Source: Nocardioides sp. (GTDB lineage: Bacteria > Actinomycetota > Actinomycetes > Propionibacteriales > Nocardioidaceae). Taken from it: a DNA stretch of 39,316 nt. Shown here piece by piece: positions 1 to 6,558 of this stretch. Location of the stretch: NCBI GenBank assembly GCA_017354415.1, contig JAFMQY010000005.1:2221-41536 (forward strand), in the 5' to 3' direction. The notes beneath the pieces were generated by a model. It had not been told where the DNA came from. It worked only from the letters and a program-made list of their open reading frames with translations, and did no database searches. The position numbers and the translations under genes were made by a program. Each line of letters starts with the position of its first letter. Position 1 is the first letter of the stretch.

Positions 1-2
1 TC

Positions 3-968
3 GTCGCGGTGAGCGCGCTGACGGTGGGCAGGTACGGCGTACCGCCGGGCCATGTCGTCGACATCCTGATCGGTCGCCTTCTGCCCGGGCACCATGTCGC
101 CGACCAGACGCAGCAGAACGTCGTCCTGCTGGTGCGACTGCCGCGCGTCCTCCTCGCGATCCTGGTCGGAGGCGGGTTGGCGATCACCGGCGCCGCGCTG
201 CAGGCGACGTTCCGCAACCCGTTGGTCAGCCCCGAGATCATCGGGGTCTCGTCGGGTGCGTCGTTCGGCGGAGCGCTCGCCCTGCTGCTGGGGTTGGGAT
301 GGGCGGCCCTGGTGACCGGGGCCTTCCTGTTCGGCCTGGGCGCGCTGTGCATCCTCTTCCTGCTCACGCTCGGACGTGGGGGAGCGCCGATGCTGATGGT
401 GGTGCTGGGCGGCGTGGTCACGGGGTCGTTCTTCTCCGCGCTGGTGGCCCTCGTCACCTACCTGGCCGACCCCTACACCACCCTCCCGGCCATCGTCTTC
501 TGGCTGCTGGGCAGCCTGAGCGCAGCCAGCTACACCCAGGTCCTGGTCGCCGTGGGGCCGATCATGGCCGGTGCCGTCGTGCTGGTGCTGCTCCGCTGGC
601 GGGTCAACGTGCTCTCGCTGGGGGACGACGACGCGAAGGCGCTCGGCGTTCACCCGGCCAGGCTGCGCTGGGCGGTCCTGGTCGCCTCGGCACTCGTGGT
701 CGCGGGTGCTGTCGCGGTGAGCGGCGTGGTCACGTGGGTGGGACTGGTGATCCCACACCTCGCCAGGATGTGGGTCGGACCCGACCACCGGACCCTGCTC
801 CCCGTCTCCTTCCTGCTCGGGGGCGCCTACGTCGTGCTCATCGACACGCTCGCCCGCAGCATGACGGCGAGCGAGATACCGCTCGGCGTCCTCACGGCGA
901 TGATCGGAGCGCCGGTGTTCTTCGCGTTGTTGCGGCGCAACCGAGACAGGATCTGGGACGGTGCTTGA
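3..968 (+). CDS. FecCD-family ABC transporter permease (5' end cut by window)
   Basis: Inner-membrane permease of the BtuC/FecCD family, which moves iron-siderophore, haem, cobalamin or similar metal complexes with a binding protein and an ATPase. The product is very hydrophobic with repeated membrane segments. Family hallmarks are visible: the early motif LPRVLLAILVGGGLAITGAALQ, read here as LPRVLLAIL then GAALQ, the stretch NPLVSPEIIGVSSGA, and the late GLVIPHLAR loop that contacts the ATPase. Family members usually have one more N-terminal membrane helix, and the frame is open to the window edge, so the GTG at 9 is probably internal and the true start lies upstream. The stop overlaps the next gene by eight bases, so the two are co-transcribed. 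The substrate cannot be read from the sequence. Confidence 0.88.
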   Translation, partial: VAVSALTVGRYGVPPGHVVDILIGRLLPGHHVADQTQQNVVLLVRLPRVLLAILVGGGLAITGAALQATFRNPLVSPEIIGVSSGASFGGALALLLGLGWAALVTGAFLFGLGALCILFLLTLGRGGAPMLMVVLGGVVTGSFFSALVALVTYLADPYTTLPAIVFWLLGSLSAASYTQVLVAVGPIMAGAVVLVLLRWRVNVLSLGDDDAKALGVHPARLRWAVLVASALVVAGAVAVSGVVTWVGLVIPHLARMWVGPDHRTLLPVSFLLGGAYVVLIDTLARSMTASEIPLGVLTAMIGAPVFFALLRRNRDRIWDGA

Positions 969-1701
969 GCTCGACGGCGTCGGCTTCCACTATCCCCGGG
1001 CCGACTGGGTGTTCCGGAACGTGAGCCTCGAGGTGCCCCCGGGCTGCGTGACGGCCGTGATGGGCCCCAACGGCCGCGGGAAGAGCACCCTGCTGCGGTG
1101 TGCGGCCGGTCTGCTCTCCCCACAGGAGGGGACGGTCCGTGTGCACGGACCGGTGGGATTCGTGCCGCAGGCACACGGCACGGCGTTCGCCTACCGGGCA
1201 ATCGACATGGTGGTCATGGGCCGGGTGCGACAGATCGGCTGGTTCAGCACACCCGGGAGCGACGACTGGGTCGCCGCTCACGACGCGATGGAGCGGATCG
1301 GCATCGCCCACCTCCGTGACCGCCGCTTTCCGCAGCTCAGCGGGGGCGAGCAACAACTGGTCCTGGTCGCCCGCGCGCTCGCGTCCGAGTCCGCCGTCCT
1401 GCTCCTCGACGAGCCCACCACGGGGCTCGACCTGCACAACCAGGTCCGCATCCTGTCGCTGCTACGCAAGCTCGCGGCCGACGGGCTGGCCCTGCTGGTC
1501 AGCACGCACCATCCGGACCACGCGCTGTACCTCGCCACTTCGGTCGTCCTGCTCGACGGAAGCGGTACGGCGGTGTCCGGTCCGGCGAACCGGTTGCTCG
1601 ACGACCGCACCCTCTCGGACTTGTACGGCATCGACGTGGCCGCCGTGACCTACCCCGACGGGAACACCATGCGACGCGCCATCGTCACCCGCTACGAGTG
1701 A
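961..1701 (+). CDS. ABC transporter ATP-binding protein, FecE-like
   Basis: Cytoplasmic ATPase that would power the FecCD-type permease encoded just upstream. All nucleotide-binding signatures are present: Walker [10 protein letters not shown] near residue 37, Q-loop region around FVPQAHG, the signature LSGGEQQ, Walker [12 protein letters not shown] and the switch histidine in STHHPDH. The 246-aa length is normal for this class. The start is a GTG at 961, inside the end of the permease gene (translational coupling). The gene ends 19 bases before the convergent hypC gene, so transcription from the transporter and the hydrogenase operon meet here. The cargo (iron, nickel, cobalamin or other) is unknown; closeness to a NiFe hydrogenase operon is only suggestive. 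Confidence 0.9.
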   Translation: MLELDGVGFHYPRADWVFRNVSLEVPPGCVTAVMGPNGRGKSTLLRCAAGLLSPQEGTVRVHGPVGFVPQAHGTAFAYRAIDMVVMGRVRQIGWFSTPGSDDWVAAHDAMERIGIAHLRDRRFPQLSGGEQQLVLVARALASESAVLLLDEPTTGLDLHNQVRILSLLRKLAADGLALLVSTHHPDHALYLATSVVLLDGSGTAVSGPANRLLDDRTLSDLYGIDVAAVTYPDGNTMRRAIVTRYE

Positions 1702-1720
1702 CCGGCGAGGTGTCGTCGGG

Positions 1721-1948
1721 TCAGCCCGAGATCCCGAGGCTGCCGAGGATGTCGAGGGCGTCCCGGGCCTCCTCCGCGGTCATCCGCTCCAGGGCGAAGC
1801 CGCTGTGGATCAGGATGTAGTCGCCCACCGTGACGGGCTCGGGCAGCAGGCCGACGTTGATCTCGCGGGTCATGCCCGCCACGTCCACCATCGCCGTATC
1901 TCCGTCGTCGGACAGCTCGACGACGCGCCCAGGCAGGCCGAGGCACAC
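1721..1948 (-). CDS. hypC: Hydrogenase assembly chaperone HypC/HupF
   Basis: Small cytoplasmic chaperone that works with HypD in building the Fe(CN)2CO unit and delivers it to the hydrogenase large subunit precursor. The 75-aa product starts MCLGLPG, with the invariant Cys2 that is exposed after removal of Met1 and contacts the iron and the large subunit. The length and the later GDYILIHSGFA segment (typical VGDYVLVHAGFA) match the family. It is the last gene of the ten-gene hydrogenase operon, two bases after hypA. Its partners HypB, HypD, HypE and HypF are not in this window, so they must lie elsewhere in the genome. Confidence 0.95.
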   Translation of the reverse strand: MCLGLPGRVVELSDDGDTAMVDVAGMTREINVGLLPEPVTVGDYILIHSGFALERMTAEEARDALDILGSLGISG

Positions 1949-1950
1949 GG

Positions 1951-2286
1951 TCAGCCTCCTAGCTCGAGCGAGACCAGCATGAGCTCGTCACCGCCCGAGG
2001 TGTCGAGGTCGACTCCCGAGCATGCGGAGCACCGGGCGTAGGGATCCTCCGACTGCGTGGTCGCGCCACAGCCCCGGCAGGTGAGCGTCACCGGCACCAC
2101 GTCGAGCTCGACCAGGGCGTCCTGAGCGACGGTGCCGTCGGCGACCATCTGCCATGCCAGCTGCATCGACTCCGGCACGATGCGCTGGAGCACGCCGGCG
2201 CGGATGCGCACGGAGCGCACGGGTCGCCCGGCGGCGCCCTCCACCGCACCGGGGACCAGACCCTCGCACAAACCGATCTCGTGCAC
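1951..2286 (-). CDS. hypA: Hydrogenase nickel incorporation protein HypA
   Basis: Nickel metallochaperone that, with the GTPase HypB, inserts Ni into the [NiFe] active site. The 111-aa product begins MHEIGLCE, carrying the conserved His2/Glu3 nickel site. Its zinc domain shows two CxxC pairs, CRGC and CSAC, in the C-terminal half (about residues 70-90). It sits between the small membrane protein gene and hypC on the same strand with almost no spacing. No hypB is present next to it, unlike many hyp operons, so HypA here either uses a HypB encoded elsewhere or serves a second hydrogenase too (inference). Confidence 0.95.
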   Translation of the reverse strand: MHEIGLCEGLVPGAVEGAAGRPVRSVRIRAGVLQRIVPESMQLAWQMVADGTVAQDALVELDVVPVTLTCRGCGATTQSEDPYARCSACSGVDLDTSGGDELMLVSLELGG

Positions 2287-2292
2287 CGACGC

Positions 2293-2391
2293 TCACATCC
2301 TGCGCATCTCGAGGTAGCGCTTGATGTCCGGATAGCCGAGGTACAACGCCAGTACGACGCCACCGATCAGGAGCGCGAAGAACCACTTCAT
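2293..2391 (-). CDS. 32-aa membrane microprotein, DUF6893-like
   Basis: A 32-residue product with one hydrophobic segment (FFALLIGGVVLALYLG, about residues 4-19) followed by a charged tail ending YPDIKRYLEMRRM. This tail and length match, from memory, small actinobacterial proteins annotated as DUF6893. The ATG overlaps the stop of the protease gene (ATGA), and the upstream sequence on the coding strand reads GGAGGAGAGGAG, an excellent ribosome binding site at usable spacing, which makes translation credible. It probably sits in the cytoplasmic membrane with the positive C terminus inside. A role in anchoring the hydrogenase or its electron partner at the membrane is possible but is inference only. 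Confidence 0.75.
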   Translation of the reverse strand: MKWFFALLIGGVVLALYLGYPDIKRYLEMRRM

Positions 2392-2942
2392 CTCGATCGA
2401 CTCCTCTCCTCCACGATGTTGCTCACCATGTCCGCCGCGCGATCGACGCTCGTCGCCACGACCTCTGACAGGCCCATCTTCTCGACGAGTACCTGAGGCT
2501 CGCAGCCCACCAGGACGACGTCGCCGAGCTCGCCGCCGAGGCGCGGGACCAGCGACAGCACGGCAGCGGGCGTCATGTCGTGGGCATCGACCATCGCGTC
2601 CTCGTGGGCGTTCTCGTCGGCGTCTGCGGCGTCCGGCTTCACGACGTAGAGGGTGCCCGCGGGCCCGTCTCGGTGGATCGCGTCGACGAGGACGACCAGG
2701 TCGTATCCGTCCAGGAGCTCGTAGGCAAGGTGCACCCCGCGGATGCCGAAGTCCTCCACCTTCACCCCAGGCGGCCAGCTGCGCTCGACCAGTCGCTGCA
2801 GCACGGCGCTGCCGAAGCCGTCGTCGCCCTTGAAGATGTTGCCCAGCCCCGCCACCAGGATCCGGCGCGACGGAAGGGCGTCGTGTGCTTCCCCGTCGTT
2901 GAGATCCAGGGCCACCGACGGGTACGACGCGCGGTCGGTCAC
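2388..2942 (-). CDS. Hydrogenase maturation protease (HyaD/HybD/HycI family)
   Basis: Endopeptidase that removes the C-terminal peptide from the hydrogenase large subunit after nickel insertion. The 184-aa product has the family motif GLGNIFKGDDGFG at about residues 32-44, with an acidic residue in the nickel-sensing position, and the following hydrophobic strand LVVLVDAI. An N-terminal extension of about 25 residues precedes the core. Its expected substrate is the large subunit encoded in this operon, which still carries a cleavable tail after its last motif. The gene overlaps the 465-aa gene upstream by four bases and the microprotein gene downstream by four bases. Confidence 0.93.
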   Translation of the reverse strand: MTDRASYPSVALDLNDGEAHDALPSRRILVAGLGNIFKGDDGFGSAVLQRLVERSWPPGVKVEDFGIRGVHLAYELLDGYDLVVLVDAIHRDGPAGTLYVVKPDAADADENAHEDAMVDAHDMTPAAVLSLVPRLGGELGDVVLVGCEPQVLVEKMGLSEVVATSVDRAADMVSNIVEERSRSR

Positions 2943-4336
2943 GGCGCGACCTCCAGTGGCTCCACCTCGTCCGGCGCGAAGTACAGGTAGCGCCCGTGGG
3001 CGCGCACCAGGTCAGGCGCCGGGTCGTCGTCCACCACGACCGCGAGGTGGCTGCCGCCGTCCACGTCGGAGAACACCGCCGCGACTGTGGCGGCCCGGCC
3101 CGCGAGGAACATGTCCTGGGCGTCCGCGCGTCGCGCGCCCGGCCGGAGGAGGACCCGACTGCCCCGCGCGACCGGTCTGCCATCGACCAGCACCCGGTCG
3201 GTCTCGGGGGAGGCAAGGGCGTCCTGGCCGGGGTCCCACCAGGGGGTGGGCGGCGCTTCGACGGCGGGACCGGAGGATGCGTCGGCAGGGCGCACAGACG
3301 CTCCTCCGGTGACCGCTTCGAGGTAGCGGATGCTGCCGTGCAGCCGGTCGATCATGTCCGCCGGCAGGTCGGCGGTCTCGCCGAGCAGGGCCGCCACGCG
3401 CGGATCCGTGCCGCGCGCCTCACGGCGTTCCTCGTCGGTCATGGTCGACGTCCGCAAGGTCAGCATCTCGTCGATCTCGGTGCCGTCCATGAAGCTCGAC
3501 CTGCTCTCGGGCGCCACCTCTACATGGTCGTACAGGATGATCGGCGCCGACAGCACCAGATCACGGCTGCCCGGGGCTCCCGCCAGCACGGGCCACGTCC
3601 CCACGTTCTCGCACTCGTGGGCAAGGGGCCTGGCCCACTCGGGCGGGTCGAGCAGGGAGAGGAACGCGCCGTGGTCCAGCCTGAGGAGCACGTGTGTGGC
3701 CACCAGGGCGTGCCGCAGGTGGAGGCGGCGTGACCCCGGGCCGTCACCGACGGTGGCCGCCGGGGCCGAGGAGTTCTCCACGCGGACCCGAAGCCGGGCG
3801 GCGCCGTACGGGCCCGGCAGGCTCTGGGCCGACACCTCGACCCGACCCTGGAGGCTCTCCCGCCGGCGGACCAGCATGCCGACGGGCGTGCCGCCTGCAT
3901 CCACCACCGGCTCCTCGCTGGTCCCGGCGGGCATCTCGAAGCGGTGCTCATGCGGACGATCCAGAACGTCCGAGATGCGGCACTCGAGGTCGACCTCGTG
4001 CTCGAGGGCCTCGTCCCAGGGCTGGTGGACGGTGTCGCCCGCCTCGAGGCGGTCGACCCTCCGCAGACCGCCGGCGCTCGCGGCCAGCACCTCGCGGACC
4101 TGGACCTGGAGGAAGCGCACCTTCACCTGGACCGTGCCCCGGGCGCCGTCCAGCAGACAGTCGGTCTGGGACCAGGCCCGCTCCGACGGGTCGTGGTCGA
4201 CGACGGCTGCGGGCATCAGCACCCCGAACTGCCAGCGAACCGCGTTCTTGGCATCGGAGGCGCGATAGGGGTAGAGGGCGTAGCCCTCGTACATCACGGT
4301 GTCGGCCAGCGGGCGCACCTCGTCGAACGTGGTCAC
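2939..4336 (-). CDS. Conserved hydrogenase-operon protein of unknown function, 465 aa
   Basis: Not assigned to a characterised family. The start is a GTG at 4336 overlapping the stop of the DUF6084-type gene (GTGA); the open frame continues further upstream but that part is antisense-like shadow of the neighbour. The N terminus contains EGYALYPYRASDAKN, then a long mixed region, and the last 85 residues form a compact segment (VLVDGRPVARGSRVLLRPG ... VVDDDPAPDL ... YLYFAPDEVEPL) that looks like a small beta-rich domain. No signal peptide or membrane helix is seen. From memory, similar proteins occur in group 1h hydrogenase operons of other actinobacteria as hypothetical proteins. Its position between accessory and maturation genes suggests assembly or complex formation (inference). 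Confidence 0.85.
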   Translation of the reverse strand: MTTFDEVRPLADTVMYEGYALYPYRASDAKNAVRWQFGVLMPAAVVDHDPSERAWSQTDCLLDGARGTVQVKVRFLQVQVREVLAASAGGLRRVDRLEAGDTVHQPWDEALEHEVDLECRISDVLDRPHEHRFEMPAGTSEEPVVDAGGTPVGMLVRRRESLQGRVEVSAQSLPGPYGAARLRVRVENSSAPAATVGDGPGSRRLHLRHALVATHVLLRLDHGAFLSLLDPPEWARPLAHECENVGTWPVLAGAPGSRDLVLSAPIILYDHVEVAPESRSSFMDGTEIDEMLTLRTSTMTDEERREARGTDPRVAALLGETADLPADMIDRLHGSIRYLEAVTGGASVRPADASSGPAVEAPPTPWWDPGQDALASPETDRVLVDGRPVARGSRVLLRPGARRADAQDMFLAGRAATVAAVFSDVDGGSHLAVVVDDDPAPDLVRAHGRYLYFAPDEVEPLEVAP

Positions 4337-4965
4337 TCGTCCGCCTCCTTGAGGAGCCGGTCGACGGTGTCGTCCCACCCGGTGAGGCCGTGACGGCTGC
4401 GGTAGAGGTAGAGCGCGTCGAACCTCTCCCGGCTGAGCCGGAGCCACGCCGTCCCCGGGAAATGCTGCTCCATCGCACTCCGCCACACGGCGACCGGAAG
4501 ATCGAGCCTGGCCTCCTTGTGCCACGGCACCGGGAAGACCGCGATCCCCGCCGGTCCCGTGGTGAACATGGTGCCGCTGAACAGCAGCAGAAGCGGCACG
4601 GTGCCCTGCTCGAGCGCGTAGAGGTACTTGTGGGCGGCCACGTCGACGTCGTAGCTGCACGGGATCTGCAGGACCACGTCCGTCGAGTCGGTGAACCCGG
4701 GCACCATCAGGCTGACGAACGCGAACTGCAACGGCTTGAGCGTGTCTCCCCAGCGGGAACGCTCGCCGAAGAGGTCGGACAAGCGCTCGCCCTCGTCGTC
4801 GTTGTAACCACGACGTACCGGCTCGACGCGCAGCTGGCACCTCAGGGCGAGGCCGTGGATGCTCGCCCCGGTGGTCTCGGTGATGCGGACGTGGACGTTG
4901 ATCGTGGGGCCGATCGCGAAGCGGTCGGCGTCGGCGCCGAGACAGGCGAAGTCGAGGTCGGGCAT
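4333..4965 (-). CDS. DUF6084-type hydrogenase-operon protein
   Basis: A 210-aa protein starting MPDLDFACLGA, without signal peptide or clear membrane helix. The features recognised from memory of the DUF6084 family are the early FAIGPTINVHVRITE strand, RVEPVRRGYND and the central WGDTLKPLQFAF. The function is unknown; the family is known to me only from actinobacterial hydrogenase operons. The N-terminal half resembles a beta-sandwich, which could mean a scaffold or chaperone role (inference). Its start overlaps the DUF5947 gene stop by one base (TGATG) and its stop overlaps the next gene, so all three proteins are made together. Confidence 0.82.
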   Translation of the reverse strand: MPDLDFACLGADADRFAIGPTINVHVRITETTGASIHGLALRCQLRVEPVRRGYNDDEGERLSDLFGERSRWGDTLKPLQFAFVSLMVPGFTDSTDVVLQIPCSYDVDVAAHKYLYALEQGTVPLLLLFSGTMFTTGPAGIAVFPVPWHKEARLDLPVAVWRSAMEQHFPGTAWLRLSRERFDALYLYRSRHGLTGWDDTVDRLLKEADE

Positions 4966-5651
4966 CAGCCGGCCGGGGTGGTCTCGGGGCGGCCGCGGCG
5001 CCGGCTCGGCGACGGTGTGCTGTGCACCCGCAGTGCGGCGAAGAACTCGTCGATCCGCCGCCAGAGCACCTCACCGCCGGAGAAGCCGTCCCAGCTCACG
5101 CGCACGAGACCGGCGAGCTCGTAACAGACGTCGACGGGAACGACGAAGCACTCGACCGTGTCCTCGTGGCGGCGGAGGAGCACCGCCTCGACGTCGTCGG
5201 CGACGTCGTCCAGCACCGGGTTGGCCGCGACGACGTCGGACCACGCCGCCAGGTCGAGCAGCGACTCCGTCGTACCGGCAGGGCCGGGGTAGAACGCCCG
5301 CACCCGGTCGTCGTCCGACTGCCGCATCAGGAAGACCAGGTCAACCGGGATCTGCAGGCCGTCCCACTGGGCCTGCGTCATCGCGAACTCGGCCACGTGG
5401 CGGCTGGCCGTGGGCAGTGCCTTGAACCTGCCCCGTCCGGCGCCCTCGCGGGTGAACAGCAGCGAGCAGGCACGGCAGCAGCACAGCAGCCGGTGACCGT
5501 CGAGGTCGGCGACATGGCCGTGTCGCTCCTCGAGGGCGACGCTGCACATCTCGCAGCGTTCGGTCGGCGCGTCGACGGAACCCGGCGAAGATCCCTGCTC
5601 GCCGGATCCGGGCTGGGCCAGGTTCCGGATCGACCGCAACGAGGACGTCAT
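4965..5651 (-). CDS. DUF5947-type protein with cysteine-rich N-terminal region
   Basis: A 228-aa protein. The ATG at 5651 overlaps the stop of the NifU-like gene (ATGA). Near residues 33-62 it has CEMC, then CCCRACSLLF, a spacing that suggests a zinc ribbon or iron-sulfur site. The rest is acidic and globular, with ALPTASRH and RSDDDRVRAFYPGPAG type segments; the family name is assigned from memory of group 1h hydrogenase operons. No signal peptide or membrane span is visible. The function is not known; the metal-binding cysteines and place directly after the iron-sulfur protein gene suggest an assembly or electron-transfer accessory (inference). Confidence 0.82.
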   Translation of the reverse strand: MTSSLRSIRNLAQPGSGEQGSSPGSVDAPTERCEMCSVALEERHGHVADLDGHRLLCCCRACSLLFTREGAGRGRFKALPTASRHVAEFAMTQAQWDGLQIPVDLVFLMRQSDDDRVRAFYPGPAGTTESLLDLAAWSDVVAANPVLDDVADDVEAVLLRRHEDTVECFVVPVDVCYELAGLVRVSWDGFSGGEVLWRRIDEFFAALRVHSTPSPSRRRGRPETTPAG

Positions 5652-6541
5652 ACCGGCACACCTCGCTGGAGCAGCACCTTCCACCCGCTCCCCTCGGGCA
5701 ACAGGGGGACGGGCGTCAGGTGTTCGTCCTCGTTCGAGAGTGCGCGGCCCGCGGCACGCAGGTCGTAGCGCTCCCGGCAGCGGCCACAGGTGACGACTCC
5801 ATGGGACAGGCTGCCCGTCGAGAGCGCGGTCCCGCAGCCGGCGCACCGGTCGAGGTAGGCGTACGGCGTACCTCCCACGATGCAGACGCAGAGAAGGCTG
5901 CCGTCGACATCGTGCTGACGGAGCACGCCCTCGGCCAGGCCGTCGAGCGTGAGGGTGTGCTCGTCGATCGACGGGGATGCGGCGTCCGCTCCGGGGCGCG
6001 GACCGATCTGCAGCAGCGGAGGTTCGGCCACCATGCCCTGGACATCGATGGACACGACCTCCGGGGCGGCCTCCAGCACGGCCTGCTCGACGGCGCTTCG
6101 TACGGTCAGTGAGGACGACGGACACCCGTCGCAGCTTCCCTCCAGACGCAGGTGGGCCACCTGGTCCGCAGTGACCCCGTCGTAGTGGATGCCGCCCGCA
6201 TGGGACCCGAGGTAGGGCCGCACCCGGTCGAGTGCCCGCTCGATCCGGGTGTCGGTGTTGTCCGGGTGCAGGTCGTGCAGGAGCAGGAGGTTGGCGACCA
6301 CGTCGTCCTCGGCGAGCCGGCGTACCAGCGCCTCGCCGTCGGGGTGCCCGCCTCCCGGCTCGACGTCGTCGAGGATCGTCAGCAGCTGCCGCAGGCCGAC
6401 GGTGTGCAGCGCCACCACGGCACGCACCAGCTCCTCCGCCCGGTCCGATGCCTCGCGGTCGTCGGCATCGCGGAAGGCGTCCAGCAGCGTCTCGACTCGT
6501 TGGGCGTGCTCCTGGATCTCGCGCGCCTTCGATCCCGCCAT
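5648..6541 (-). CDS. NifU-domain / Rieske-like iron-sulfur protein (HhyE-type)
   Basis: A 297-aa protein with two recognisable metal domains. Residues about 98-172 form a NifU C-terminal-like domain with C137xxC140 (GSCDGCPSS), the scaffold motif for iron-sulfur clusters. Residues about 217-266 resemble a Rieske fold (C233AGC236 and C252GRC255 followed by RYDL), but the Rieske histidines are replaced, giving two CxxC pairs. The N-terminal 95 residues are helical and acidic. The start at 6541 has GGAGGAG upstream. In Mycobacterium smegmatis a genetically linked putative iron-sulfur protein, HhyE, is reported to be needed for H2 uptake by the homologous enzyme; this protein may be its counterpart and pass electrons toward the respiratory chain (inference). 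Confidence 0.85.
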   Translation of the reverse strand: MAGSKAREIQEHAQRVETLLDAFRDADDREASDRAEELVRAVVALHTVGLRQLLTILDDVEPGGGHPDGEALVRRLAEDDVVANLLLLHDLHPDNTDTRIERALDRVRPYLGSHAGGIHYDGVTADQVAHLRLEGSCDGCPSSSLTVRSAVEQAVLEAAPEVVSIDVQGMVAEPPLLQIGPRPGADAASPSIDEHTLTLDGLAEGVLRQHDVDGSLLCVCIVGGTPYAYLDRCAGCGTALSTGSLSHGVVTCGRCRERYDLRAAGRALSNEDEHLTPVPLLPEGSGWKVLLQRGVPV

Positions 6542-6558
6542 CGGCTCCTCCGCCTTGC

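Noticed and set aside
4337-5074. Upstream extension of the 465-aa unknown protein to a 711-codon open frame
   Set aside because: The extension lies across the DUF6084-type gene in another frame on the same strand, has arginine-rich shadow composition, and a GTGA coupled start at 4336 is available.
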